A DNA stretch of 37,702 nucleotides from UBA668 sp038234785. Lineage in GTDB: Bacteria; Actinomycetota; Acidimicrobiia; Acidimicrobiales; Ilumatobacteraceae. Positions 1-7,983 of this stretch are shown in pieces. The stretch spans positions 1 through 37,702 of the forward strand of contig JBBQTC010000042.1 of assembly GCA_038234785.1 (NCBI GenBank), in the 5' to 3' direction. The stretch's first letter is position 1, and the number at the start of each line of letters is the position of its first letter. The translations under genes were made by a program, and so were the position numbers. The notes beneath the pieces were generated by a model. It was not told the origin of the DNA. It was given only the letters and a program-made list of their open reading frames with translations, and did not search any database.

Positions 1-77
1 CCCCGCCTTCCCCCCAGCCTCCTCAAGCCTCCTCACCCCATGGGCGCGTCACCGTGTCACCACCGCCCCATCTCGCG

Positions 78-126
78 CCCTTGGGTGGAAATTGAGCCAC
101 AAGTGGCAGGGAATCGCGCCCAAGGG
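78..126. repeat. Nested inverted repeats upstream of selA
   Basis: CCCTTGGG (78-85) is the exact reverse complement of CCCAAGGG (119-126), and a second inverted repeat, GCCAC-AA-GTGGC (96-107), lies inside that loop. The structure ends just before the proposed selA -10 hexamer. It could be an operator or a terminator remnant of an upstream gene. No function is shown by the sequence, and the arms are short enough that chance is possible in GC-rich DNA. Confidence 0.35.
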
Positions 127-136
127 GGAGTGGGGG

Positions 137-142
137 TACGCT
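137..142 (+). promoter_or_regulatory. -10 hexamer of selA (leaderless type)
   Basis: TACGCT fits TANNNT and lies 8 nt before the ATG at 151, so transcription would begin at or almost at the start codon. There is no good Shine-Dalgarno sequence in the gap. The same arrangement recurs before about ten other genes in this window. Confidence 0.45.
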
Positions 143-150
143 CGGGCGGG

Positions 151-1440
151 ATGAGCGCCGCCGGCCGTCCACCCAGTGTCGACACGCTCGCGCGTGCGAT
201 GGCGGCGAGTGAACTGCCACACGCGGTGTGCGTGGAACTGGCGCGAGAGGCCATCGCCGCCGGTCCGGAGCACTGGACGGCCGACGCCGGATTGCTGCGG
301 GCTGCGCACTATCGCCGCACGCTCCTCACCCCCGTGATCAACGCCACCGGAGTCCTGCTCCACACCAACCTCGGACGCGCCCCGCTGGCCGTCCAGCACC
401 CGGCGCAGGCCATCAACGTCGAATTCGACCTCACCACCGGCGACCGGGGATCGCGCCAAGCAGCGGTCGGCGGGCTGCTCGCCCGGCTCTGTGGCGCACC
501 TGCTGCGATGGTGGTGAACAACAACGCCGCCGCCGTCCTCCTCGTGCTCGCCGCGCTCGCCCGCGATCGGCAGGTGCTCGTCAGCCGCGGTGAGAGCGTC
601 GAGATCGGTGGCGGCTTCCGCGTGCCGGAGGTCATGGAGCAGTCGGGTGCCCTGCTCGTCGACGTCGGCACCACCAACCGCACGCGACTCGCGGACTACA
701 CCAAGGCGCTCGGCCGCAAGGGCGCCGATGTTGCGATGGCTCTGAAGGTGCACCCGAGCAACTACCGCGTCGAAGGATTCGTGGAGGACACCCCGATCGC
801 GGCCCTGGCAACACTTCCGGTGCCGGTCGTGGCCGACATCGGCAGCGGGTTGATCGACGCCACCTGCCCGTGGCTGAGTGGCCCGCCGCCCGCCTGGCTG
901 GCCGGTGAACCCGCCGCCCGCCAGACCCTCGCTGCCGGCGCGGCGTTGGTCACCTTCAGCGGCGACAAACTCCTCGGCGGGCCGCAGTGCGGGATCATCG
1001 CCGGTGACGCAGAGATGGTGGCGGCGTGCGGGCGCCATCCTCTGGCCCGCGCGCTCCGCCCCGGCGCGCACGTGTTGTTGAGCTTGCAACAGGTCGCGTT
1101 GGCCTACCTCGACCGCAGCGCGGCCGCCACCATCCCCTTCTGGCAGATGGTGGCCGTACCCATCGAGGAGCTGCGGAGCAGAGCCGATGCGTTGATCGCC
1201 GCGGCCGGTGTCGGCGACGTCGTCGAATCCGACGCAATCCCCGGGGCCGGAAGTGCACCCGGCGCAACGATCCCCTCGATCGCGATCCGGATCCCCGGCG
1301 ACCACCTGACGCCACTCCGTGGAGCGCGGCCGCCCATCGTCGCCCGCACGCGCGACGGCGCGACGTTGCTCGACCTGCGAACCGTGCATCGATCCGACGA
1401 TGCACACCTCGCCGACGCACTTCGCTCATGCGCGTCGTAG
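151..1440 (+). CDS. selA: L-seryl-tRNA(Sec) selenium transferase SelA
   Basis: This PLP enzyme converts seryl-tRNA(Sec) to selenocysteinyl-tRNA(Sec) using selenophosphate, in the cytoplasm. The 429-residue product has the family hallmarks: an N-terminal 'PPSVDTLAR' segment like the usual 'LPSVDRLL', then 'INATGVLLHTNLGRAPL', 'VNNNAAAVLL', 'VSRGESVEIGGGFRVPEVM', 'VGTTNRT', 'KVHPSNY', and the lysine motif 'FSGDKLLGGPQCG', with the PLP-binding Lys at residue 273. The frame is open upstream to an ATG at 40, but those 37 extra residues are low-complexity. The ATG at 151 begins where family homology begins and has a TACGCT -10 hexamer 8 nt upstream. Its end overlaps the selB start by 13 nt. It is slightly shorter than E. 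coli SelA. selD and the selenocysteine tRNA gene are not in this window. Confidence 0.95.
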   Translation: MSAAGRPPSVDTLARAMAASELPHAVCVELAREAIAAGPEHWTADAGLLRAAHYRRTLLTPVINATGVLLHTNLGRAPLAVQHPAQAINVEFDLTTGDRGSRQAAVGGLLARLCGAPAAMVVNNNAAAVLLVLAALARDRQVLVSRGESVEIGGGFRVPEVMEQSGALLVDVGTTNRTRLADYTKALGRKGADVAMALKVHPSNYRVEGFVEDTPIAALATLPVPVVADIGSGLIDATCPWLSGPPPAWLAGEPAARQTLAAGAALVTFSGDKLLGGPQCGIIAGDAEMVAACGRHPLARALRPGAHVLLSLQQVALAYLDRSAAATIPFWQMVAVPIEELRSRADALIAAAGVGDVVESDAIPGAGSAPGATIPSIAIRIPGDHLTPLRGARPPIVARTRDGATLLDLRTVHRSDDAHLADALRSCAS

Positions 1441-3143
1441 CCACCGCCGGCCACGTCGACCACGGCAAGTCGTCGCTCGTGCAAGCCCTGACGGGCACCA
1501 ACCCCGACCGCTGGGAGGAGGAGCGCCGCCGCGGCCTCACCATCGACCTCGGTTTCGCCCACACCACGCTGCCCGACGGCGAGGAGGTCAGCTTCGTCGA
1601 CGTGCCCGGTCACGTGAGGTTCCTGCGCAACATGCTCGCCGGTGTCGGTGGCGTGGATGCGTGCGTCTTCGTGGTCGCCGCCACCGAGGGATGGAAACCG
1701 CAGAGCGAGGAGCACCTCCGCATCCTGCAACTCGTCGGACTCCGTCACGGCGTCGTCGCACTCACCAAGATCGACGCAGTCGACGACGAGTGGCGCGAGT
1801 TGCAGGAGATGGACATCCGCGATCGGTTGGCCGGCACGTTTCTGGCCGGCGCCCCGATCGTCGGGGTGAGCGCGACGACAGGCGCCGGACTCGACGACTT
1901 CCGCACGGCCCTTGCGACGTTGGTGGCAACGACGCCGTCCGCAGTCGACCTTCAGCGGCCGCGCCTGTGGATCGACCGCGTCTTCGCCGCCAAGGGCAGC
2001 GGGACGGTCGTCACCGGCACGCTCACCGGTGGCGCGCTCGCCGCCGAGGATCAGCTGGCAGCCGGTGGGCAGTCGGTCCGAGTGCGATCGATCCAGTCAC
2101 ACGGTCAGCGCCACCCACAGATCGCACCCGGCAACCGGGTCGCTCTGAACCTCGCCGGCGTCGACCACACCTCGCTCCAGCGAGGCGACGCGGTCGTGTC
2201 ATCCGGTCAGTGGCGACCGACGACGCGTTTCGATGCCACGCTCTCCGTGCTGCCCTCGCTCTCCCATCAGGTCTCGCGACGCGGCGCCTATTTCGCCTAC
2301 ATCGGCTCCGGTGAGTTTGCCGTGAAACTGCGAGTCCTCGGCCGCGAGGCGATCGCGCCCGGTGGCGTCGGACTGGTCCGCCTCCACCTCGCGACCGAAC
2401 TGCCGCTCGTCACCGGCGACCGTTTCGTGCTGCGGGAAGCGGGACGAGACGAGACGGTCGGCGGCGGCGAGGTGCTCGACGTGGCACCGGTGCTCCCCGC
2501 ATCCAAGGCTCGACCGGACCACGACCTCGACCGGGTGGTGGCCGAGCACGGCTGGATCACGGCGTCCGAACTCGATGCACTCACCGGGCAACGACGCGAG
2601 CCGGTGCTCGGCGAGTGGGTGGTGTCGCCTGCCGCCCTCGCCGCGACGAGGGCTTCGGTGCAGGCCCGCATCGTCGCCGCGGGCGCCATGGGGCTCGACA
2701 TCGCCTCGCTCGATGAACGATCGCGAGCAGTGCTGGTGTCGCTTCCCGACGTCTCGGTCGACGCCGGACGAGCCCGTCCTGCGGAGGTGCGGGATCCACT
2801 CGCCGACCACCCATTCCTCGCCACCCTGCTCGAGGGCGGCGCCGCACCACCCGACGCGAGCGGCGTCGACAAGGCTGAGCTGCGCGAGCTCGTGCGACGC
2901 AAGCTCGTGGTCGAACGGGAGGGGCTGTACTTCCATCCGACCGCGATCGATCTCGCTGCGAACGGCGCGGCGAGGTTGCTCGCCGCCGATCCGGCCGGGT
3001 TCACCGTCGGCCAGTTCCGCGAGGTGCTCGGCGTCACCCGCAAGCACGCGGTGCCGTTGGCCGCAGAGCTGGACAGCCGGGGCATCACCCGTCGACGCGA
3101 TGACGTGCGCATCGCCGGCCCCAAGCTCCCCCCGCTGCCCTGA
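1428..3143 (+). CDS. selB: Selenocysteine-specific elongation factor SelB
   Basis: SelB is a GTPase that delivers selenocysteinyl-tRNA to UGA codons marked by a SECIS element. The 571-residue protein starts 'MRVVATAGHVDHGKSS', giving a textbook G1 P-loop at residues 8-15. It continues with the switch I region 'RRRGLTIDLGF', G3 'DVPGH' and G4 'TKID', then EF-Tu-like beta-barrel domains and C-terminal winged helices. The last of these, 'FTVGQFREVLGVTRKHAVPL...GITRRRDDVRIAG', matches the SECIS-binding wing. It is shorter than E. coli SelB, probably from compact linker or winged-helix regions. The frame is open upstream, but the ATG at 1428 lies directly before the conserved G domain and overlaps the end of selA, which implies translational coupling. 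Confidence 0.95.
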   Translation: MRVVATAGHVDHGKSSLVQALTGTNPDRWEEERRRGLTIDLGFAHTTLPDGEEVSFVDVPGHVRFLRNMLAGVGGVDACVFVVAATEGWKPQSEEHLRILQLVGLRHGVVALTKIDAVDDEWRELQEMDIRDRLAGTFLAGAPIVGVSATTGAGLDDFRTALATLVATTPSAVDLQRPRLWIDRVFAAKGSGTVVTGTLTGGALAAEDQLAAGGQSVRVRSIQSHGQRHPQIAPGNRVALNLAGVDHTSLQRGDAVVSSGQWRPTTRFDATLSVLPSLSHQVSRRGAYFAYIGSGEFAVKLRVLGREAIAPGGVGLVRLHLATELPLVTGDRFVLREAGRDETVGGGEVLDVAPVLPASKARPDHDLDRVVAEHGWITASELDALTGQRREPVLGEWVVSPAALAATRASVQARIVAAGAMGLDIASLDERSRAVLVSLPDVSVDAGRARPAEVRDPLADHPFLATLLEGGAAPPDASGVDKAELRELVRRKLVVEREGLYFHPTAIDLAANGAARLLAADPAGFTVGQFREVLGVTRKHAVPLAAELDSRGITRRRDDVRIAGPKLPPLP

Positions 3144-3193
3144 CGGGATGCTCCCGGCGAAGTCCACCCCAACGGCGCCGGCGGTTGAGCTTC

Positions 3194-3239
3194 GAGTGGG
3201 CACTCGCACCGGATGCCTGGCACTCGCACCCTGCAGGGT
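3194..3239. repeat. Direct repeats and a perfect palindrome between convergent genes
   Basis: The 100-nt gap between selB and the hydrolase contains GGCACTCGCACC twice (3199-3210 and 3219-3230), a CGAG/CTCG mini-hairpin starting at 3194, and the perfect 12-bp palindrome ACCCTGCAGGGT (3228-3239). Its location between two converging genes suggests a bidirectional transcription end, but there is no T-tract on either side, so termination is inferred only. Confidence 0.4.
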
Positions 3240-3243
3240 GGGG

Positions 3244-4137
3244 TCAGGAGGCGGGGCGTCCGCGACGGGAGAGGCTCTGGACCCGGCGGAGGCCCTTGCG
3301 CTTCGTCGTCGGGCCCTGCAGCTCCAACTCGCGAGCGGCCTGAGCGATCTTCACGTCGTTGGTGATGACCTCGCCGAACTGCTGGGGATCGGCGAGGAGC
3401 CAGCTGTGCGAACCCTCGACCACGGTGCCCTCGACGCCGGACGCGACGCACAGTGCCTCGAACGACTCGCGCGGGATGATCCCGTCGCGCGTGCCCCAGA
3501 TGATGCTGATCGAGAGTCCGCTGTCACGCAGTCCCTCGAGCTCGGTGCGCAGGTCGGCCCGCCGGGCGAGGTTCGCGACCTTCACGATCGCCCGCGGGTT
3601 CCGGACGAGGTTCGGGAGGAGGTCCTCCACCACCACGGGCAGGACTCGTGACGCCTGCCGGATCGGCCACACGTCGGCCGGGAAGTGCAGACCCCAGTCC
3701 CACAGCGGCCGTTCGGTGATGCTGCGCAACGTTCGCCCGCTGCGCCACGACGAACCGCCGATGGAGTTCACCAGCACCAGGCTGCGAACCCGTCGCCGAT
3801 GATCGTGGGCGAAGCGGACCGCGACCCCACCACCGAAGGAATGACCAACCACCACCGCCGGCTCCTCGATCTCCAACGCGTCGAGCAGGTCGGCCACCCA
3901 TCGGGCGTAGCCACGCAACGAGAACTCGTCGCTCGGGAGTTCCGGCGTCCCGCCGAACCCCGGCATCGCCGGTGCGATCACTCGGCATCCCTGCGCGGCC
4001 ATCGTCTCGATGACCTCGCGATACGTGTGTTGCGCGAGTGCCCATCCGTGGAGCAGCACCACCGGCATGCCCTCGCCGGCGACGCTGTAGCCAGCGGGCC
4101 GGCCCTGCACGAACGTGCGCTTGTCGACGACGATCAC
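3244..4137 (-). CDS. Alpha/beta-fold hydrolase
   Basis: The 297-residue protein has the alpha/beta-hydrolase order of motifs: an oxyanion-hole 'LLHGW' (residues 28-32), 'MPGFGG' (59-63), the nucleophile elbow 'VGHSFGG' with Ser100, an acid segment 'IIWGTRDGIIP', and a C-terminal catalytic-His segment 'VVEGSHSWL'. Substrate cannot be assigned; esterase, haloperoxidase-like and C-C hydrolase members share this pattern. I chose the GTG at 4137 ('VIVVDKRTF') because family-like sequence starts there and it lies 19 nt after the NfeD stop. An ATG at 4191 would add 18 residues overlapping the NfeD C-terminus. The gene is probably co-transcribed with the NfeD gene. Confidence 0.85.
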   Translation of the reverse strand: MIVVDKRTFVQGRPAGYSVAGEGMPVVLLHGWALAQHTYREVIETMAAQGCRVIAPAMPGFGGTPELPSDEFSLRGYARWVADLLDALEIEEPAVVVGHSFGGGVAVRFAHDHRRRVRSLVLVNSIGGSSWRSGRTLRSITERPLWDWGLHFPADVWPIRQASRVLPVVVEDLLPNLVRNPRAIVKVANLARRADLRTELEGLRDSGLSISIIWGTRDGIIPRESFEALCVASGVEGTVVEGSHSWLLADPQQFGEVITNDVKIAQAARELELQGPTTKRKGLRRVQSLSRRGRPAS

Positions 4138-4156
4138 GGCAGCAGACCCGAGGGGC

Positions 4157-5581
4157 TCAGGCGTGTTCTGCGGGCTCGTCGGACGCGACATCGGCCTTCG
4201 GTCGCCGCTCGCGGTAGTCGCGTGCGGCGCCTTCGATCGGCTCGACCTCCAGTGTGACACCGTCGATGGCCACCACTCGGAGCTCGTCGCCCGCCGCCAG
4301 CGGTGTGGCGCGGTTGGTGCGAGCTCGCCACTTCGACGCACCCACGAGGGCGACCCCCTCAGGACTGATGGCGCCGACCGCCGATCCGAGGCTGCCGATC
4401 ATCCATTCACGGCCGATCGTGGGTGTGGCGAATCGGGTGCGCACCATCGACGGCATGCCGACGACGAAGGTGAGCAGCACACCGATGACGGCGACGATCA
4501 GCGTGAACCATGACAGCCGGAGATCGTTGCCGGGCAACGGCTCGTAGAGGAACCACGCACCGAGCACGAACAGGGTGGTGCCGAATCCGGTCCAGAACCG
4601 TGGGATGCCGACCTGGACGTCGATGGCGAAGGCCAGCATCGCCAACACCAACAACACGATCGCACCGGGTCGGGTGGGCAGGGCCGTGAGCCCGTAGCAC
4701 CCGAGCACGGCGAGCACCGCGCCCACGAACCCGGCGATCCCGACGCCGGCGGTGAAGAACTCGAAGATCAGCAGCGCACACCCGATGATGAAGAACAGGA
4801 ACGCCATGGGAGGGCTGGCAACGGTGTGGAACAGTTCCTCGATCAACCCGAGGCCGCTGAAGCGCACGAGCGTGGCCACGTTCTGCGGCTGGCCGCTGTC
4901 ACTGAGCTCTTCCGCGACGGTGTCGAGCACGGTGCCATCGTCGAGCGTCACGCCATCCATGGCGAGCACCATGCTGCGCACGGTGGGCACACCGAGATCG
5001 TCGGTCTCCAGCTTCAGGACGCCGGCGGTACGGGCCTCGTTGAACGACATCGAGTCGTTGCGCAACTGATCGCCGTTGGGCCCGAGGTCGACCTTGGCAC
5101 CCTGCAGTGCGAGCAGCGGGCCCGTGTGTCCGATCCGGCTGCCCGCCACCATCGCGGTCACGTCGGCGACACCGAACAGCTGCGCGGGCACCCCGTACCC
5201 GCGGGCGTCGCGAGACGGCCCGACCCAGACGCCGATGGCCACCTTGGTGTCGGCGACCCGTTGGAGCAGGCCGCGCATCGTGTCGTCGGAGACGATCGAG
5301 CCGTGTGTGTTGAGCTGGAGGATGAGCGCCTGCGAGCCGTTGCCCTCGGCTCGGGAGATCGCGTCCTCGATGGACCGGACCTGGATCTCGTCGAACAGAC
5401 CGGACACCTGCAGCACGTCGACGGGAGCCAGGTCGGCGGCGACGGAATCGTTGGGAACGGTGTCGGCGGGGACGGACTCGGCGGGCGGAACCGTGGTGGC
5501 CGATGCCGGGGATGCCAGGAGCGCCGTACCTGCCAGCCCCGCGAGCGGGGCGAAGAGAAGGGCGATCGCTAGTCTGCGCAC
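4157..5581 (-). CDS. NfeD-family membrane protein with degenerate ClpP-like domain
   Basis: This 474-residue protein has a signal peptide (about 1-28), a ClpP/crotonase-like extracytoplasmic domain (about 52-220), about five transmembrane segments (roughly 255-375) and a C-terminal OB-fold (about 385-455). That is the long NfeD architecture, associated with membrane protein quality control and stomatin partners. In active NfeD proteases the nucleophile lies in an 'AASAG'-like motif. The aligned stretch here reads 'ARGYG' (about 126-130), so the domain is probably not a serine protease. The start is GTG, preceded by GGAGG five bases upstream (plus-strand 5587-5591). That SD lies inside or beside the start of the divergent ATPase gene. 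No stomatin gene is adjacent. Confidence 0.85.
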   Translation of the reverse strand: MRRLAIALLFAPLAGLAGTALLASPASATTVPPAESVPADTVPNDSVAADLAPVDVLQVSGLFDEIQVRSIEDAISRAEGNGSQALILQLNTHGSIVSDDTMRGLLQRVADTKVAIGVWVGPSRDARGYGVPAQLFGVADVTAMVAGSRIGHTGPLLALQGAKVDLGPNGDQLRNDSMSFNEARTAGVLKLETDDLGVPTVRSMVLAMDGVTLDDGTVLDTVAEELSDSGQPQNVATLVRFSGLGLIEELFHTVASPPMAFLFFIIGCALLIFEFFTAGVGIAGFVGAVLAVLGCYGLTALPTRPGAIVLLVLAMLAFAIDVQVGIPRFWTGFGTTLFVLGAWFLYEPLPGNDLRLSWFTLIVAVIGVLLTFVVGMPSMVRTRFATPTIGREWMIGSLGSAVGAISPEGVALVGASKWRARTNRATPLAAGDELRVVAIDGVTLEVEPIEGAARDYRERRPKADVASDEPAEHA

Positions 5582-5583
5582 AA

Positions 5584-6444
5584 GTGCCTCCGAAAAAGAG
5601 CGTGGATCCGCTGCAGTTCGTCACCACCGCCCGGGTTGCCGTCGTGGCCGGCAAGGGCGGGGTTGGGAAGACCACGGTAACTGCCGTGGTGGCGCGAGCG
5701 GCAATCCGCCGTGGACTTCGTGTGCTCGTGGTCGAACTCGACGGCAAGCCCACGCTGGAGCGCCTGCTCCCAGACGTGCAGGTCCAGCACATCTCGGCCA
5801 CCGCGGCGCTGGGCGAATACCTCGACAGCCACGGCCTGTCCCGCGTCACCAAACGGCTCACCACCAGCGGCATCATCGACGTGGTCGCCACGGCCAGCCC
5901 CGGGATCGACGACATCGTGGTCCTCGGCAAGATCAAGCAGCTCGAACGCAGCGGCCAGTTCGACCTGGTGGTGGTCGACGGACCCGCCGCAGGGCACGCG
6001 ATCACCTTTCTGCTGGCCGCCAAGAGCCTGCTGGCGACGGTGCGCGGTGGGCCGATCCACACCCAGGCCACCGAGGTCTCCGAGATGCTCGCCGACCCCA
6101 CCCGCTGCCAGGTACTGCTCGTCACGCTGCCAGAGACCACGCCGGTCAACGAGGCGATCGAGACGGCGCGTGCGCTCGAGGAGCGGATCGGCGTGCACCT
6201 GTCGCCGGTGGTCGTCAACGCGGTCGACGAGGGGCCACTCCTCCCCGCCCACTCGGCCAAGGCGGAGTCGGCAATGCGGGCTGCCGCCGATTTCCGCAAC
6301 GCCCGCCGGTCGATGCACGCTGCGGAGCGAGCGCGTCTGGCAGCGGAACTGCCCCTCGAGCAACGGACCCTGCCGCTGATCCCCGGTTCGGTCCTGGACG
6401 CCGACGCGATCGAGCAACTGGCCGACACCTGGGACCTCCGCTGA
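5584..6444 (+). CDS. ArsA/Get3-like ATPase, first of a pair
   Basis: This soluble SIMIBI-class ATPase has a deviant Walker A 'GKGGVGKTT', a following 'VVELDGKPTLERLL' segment and a Walker B-like 'FDLVVVDGPAAGH'. Adjacent, non-identical ArsA-like genes are a known actinobacterial feature (Rv3679-Rv3680 in Mycobacterium tuberculosis, a Get3-like complex), so a heteromeric ATPase is likely. Arsenite-metal-binding cysteines are not evident, which argues against arsenite efflux. The GTG at 5584 is only 2 nt from the divergent NfeD GTG. A second GTG at 5602 ('VDPLQFV') would shorten the protein by six residues and leaves the NfeD Shine-Dalgarno outside this CDS. The start is therefore uncertain. 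The stop overlaps the next gene's start (TGATG). Product 286 residues. Confidence 0.85.
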   Translation: MPPKKSVDPLQFVTTARVAVVAGKGGVGKTTVTAVVARAAIRRGLRVLVVELDGKPTLERLLPDVQVQHISATAALGEYLDSHGLSRVTKRLTTSGIIDVVATASPGIDDIVVLGKIKQLERSGQFDLVVVDGPAAGHAITFLLAAKSLLATVRGGPIHTQATEVSEMLADPTRCQVLLVTLPETTPVNEAIETARALEERIGVHLSPVVVNAVDEGPLLPAHSAKAESAMRAAADFRNARRSMHAAERARLAAELPLEQRTLPLIPGSVLDADAIEQLADTWDLR

Positions 6445-7517
6445 TGGACCTGTCCGAACACCTCTCCACGGCGTCGGTCGTCGTCTGCTGCGGTTCCGGC
6501 GGGGTCGGCAAGACCACCACCGCGGCCGCGCTCGGCCTCCAGGCGGCGCGCCTCGGACGGCGCGCCGTGGTCGTCACCATCGACCCCGCGAAGCGGTTGG
6601 CCGACGCGTTGGGCGTGCCCGGCGGCCTCACGAACGACCCGGTGCGGCTCCCGCTGGACGAGCCGGGAGAGTTCTGGGCACTCATGCTCGACACGGCCAC
6701 GACGTTCGACGGTCTCGTCCGCTCGAACGCCGCGAACGAGGAGCAGGCGGAGCGGATCCTCGCCAACCGCTTCTACCGCAACGTGGCCGGCTCGCTCTCG
6801 GGCACTCAGGAGTACATGGCCGCCGAGCGACTGCACGCACTCCACGGGGACCCTCGCTTCGACCTCGTCATCGTCGACACACCACCGACCCGCAACGCGC
6901 TCGACTTCCTCGACGCACCCAGCACGCTGGCCCGATTCATCGACCACCCGCTCTTCAAGCTGCTGATGATGCCCACCCGCCGCGGACTCAAGGTGCTCAA
7001 CATGGCGGCGCAGCCGATCCTGCGCACGATCGGCAAGGTCGTCGGAGGCGACGTGCTCACCGATGCGGTCGCGTTTTTCCAGGCCTTCTCGGGAATGGAG
7101 ACCGGATTCCGCGAACGTGCCGACGAGGTCATCGTCCTGCTGGCCGGGGAAACCACCCGATTCGTGCTCGTCGCCTCGCCCCGAGCCGACACGATCGAGG
7201 AGGCTCGGTTCTTCGCCGATCGACTCCTGCGCAGCGGCCTCGGCGTCCATGCGGTCGTGATCAACCGGTGCACCCCCACGTTCGGAGCCGCGCCGTCGAA
7301 GCGACCGACGAACCCCGCGCGCGGGGCGCTGTACGACAACCTCGTCGAGCTGCAGGCCACGGCCGCCGCGGAGCGGGTTCACGCCGCGTCGCTGCTGGCG
7401 GACGAAGCCCTCCCGCCCGATGTGGACACCACGTTCGTACCGACGCTGGCCGGCGACGTCCACACGATGGAGGGACTCGCCGCCATCCGCTCGCTCCTGT
7501 TCGTGCCCACCCGGTAG
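6444..7517 (+). CDS. ArsA/Get3-like ATPase, second of a pair
   Basis: The 357-residue ATPase begins 'MDLSEHLSTASVVVCCGSGGVGKTTTAAAL' and continues with 'VVTIDPAKRLADALG' and 'FDLVIVDTPPTRNALDFLDAP', motifs of the anion-transporting/Get3 family. A hydrophobic, methionine-rich middle ('LFKLLMMPTRRGLKVLNMAAQPIL') resembles the client-binding region of the family. The ATG overlaps the preceding stop as TGATG, so the two ATPases are translationally coupled and are likely partners. Known relatives act in membrane-protein or stress physiology in mycobacteria. The role here is inferred by homology only. Its TAG stop forms part of the next gene's putative -10 hexamer. Confidence 0.9.
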   Translation: MDLSEHLSTASVVVCCGSGGVGKTTTAAALGLQAARLGRRAVVVTIDPAKRLADALGVPGGLTNDPVRLPLDEPGEFWALMLDTATTFDGLVRSNAANEEQAERILANRFYRNVAGSLSGTQEYMAAERLHALHGDPRFDLVIVDTPPTRNALDFLDAPSTLARFIDHPLFKLLMMPTRRGLKVLNMAAQPILRTIGKVVGGDVLTDAVAFFQAFSGMETGFRERADEVIVLLAGETTRFVLVASPRADTIEEARFFADRLLRSGLGVHAVVINRCTPTFGAAPSKRPTNPARGALYDNLVELQATAAAERVHAASLLADEALPPDVDTTFVPTLAGDVHTMEGLAAIRSLLFVPTR

Positions 7518-7520
7518 CGT
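7515..7520 (+). promoter_or_regulatory. -10 hexamer TAGCGT of the receiver gene
   Basis: TAGCGT lies 7 nt before the GTG at 7528 and shares its TAG with the upstream ATPase stop codon. It is the leaderless arrangement seen elsewhere in the window. No Shine-Dalgarno sequence is present between the genes. Confidence 0.5.
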
Positions 7521-7527
7521 CTGCGGC

Positions 7528-7968
7528 GTGCACATTCTCGTCGCCACCGATGCCGATTTCGTCGCCCAGGACGTCACTGCTGCGTTGAGCGGCCCCGACG
7601 TGTCCTTCACCATCTGCCGCGAGGGCCGCGATGTCAGCAGAGTCGTCGCCCGCGGCAACGTCGATCTCGCCATCCTCGACCTGCAGATCGGTTCCAAGGG
7701 CGGGATGGCGGTCGCGATGGACCTTCGACTCGACGAGAGTGCGGGTGCGGTCCCGGCCGTCAGAGTGCTGATGCTGCTGGACCGCAAGGCCGATGTGCAC
7801 CTCGCCAAACGGTCGGCTGCCGACGACTGGTTGATCAAGCCCTTCGACCCGCTGACGCTCAAGCGAGCCGTGCGAAACGTGATGGCAGAACCGGCGGAGT
7901 CGGCCGTCGACGAGGTCGACGAGGTCGACGAGGAATCCAGCGAGGAAGACGCAGCGGTCGCCGGATAG
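7528..7968 (+). CDS. Stand-alone response-regulator receiver protein (atypical)
   Basis: The 146-residue protein is a single receiver (CheY-like) domain with no output domain. Acidic Asp8/Asp10, the phospho-acceptor candidate Asp51 ('LAILDLQIG') and Lys104 ('LIKPFD') are present. The usual Thr/Ser before the Asp-51-distal loop is replaced: 'VRVLMLLDRK' has Leu84 where Thr/Ser would sit, so the phosphorylation switch may be altered. The C-terminus is an acidic tail encoded by three tandem 9-bp units (7906-7932) giving VDE-VDE-VDE. It follows the ArsA pair by 10 nt but appears to have its own promoter. A partner kinase is not visible. Confidence 0.8.
   Translation: MHILVATDADFVAQDVTAALSGPDVSFTICREGRDVSRVVARGNVDLAILDLQIGSKGGMAVAMDLRLDESAGAVPAVRVLMLLDRKADVHLAKRSAADDWLIKPFDPLTLKRAVRNVMAEPAESAVDEVDEVDEESSEEDAAVAG
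7906..7932 (+). repeat. 3 x 9-bp tandem repeat in coding sequence
   Basis: GTCGACGAG is repeated three times exactly in frame, encoding Val-Asp-Glu repeats in the acidic tail of the receiver protein. Length variation here would stay in frame. Confidence 0.9.
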
Positions 7969-7983
7969 CATCTTGAGTCGCTA

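Noticed and set aside
1..150. tRNA-Sec gene upstream of selA
   Set aside because: No long acceptor or extra arm and no TTCAAAT-type anticodon or T-loop can be folded here on either strand.
49..1407. A 452-codon open frame antisense to selA
   Set aside because: Codon-position shadow of selA. The selA product matches its family end to end.
6436..6450. Frameshift joining the two ArsA-like genes into one protein
   Set aside because: The TGATG junction is a normal stop/start overlap, and each product has its own complete P-loop and family-length domain.
4899..7862. A 987-codon open frame on the minus strand
   Set aside because: It is antisense to both ATPases and the receiver gene, and its composition is low-complexity Arg/Ser. 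The overlapped genes have clear family motifs.
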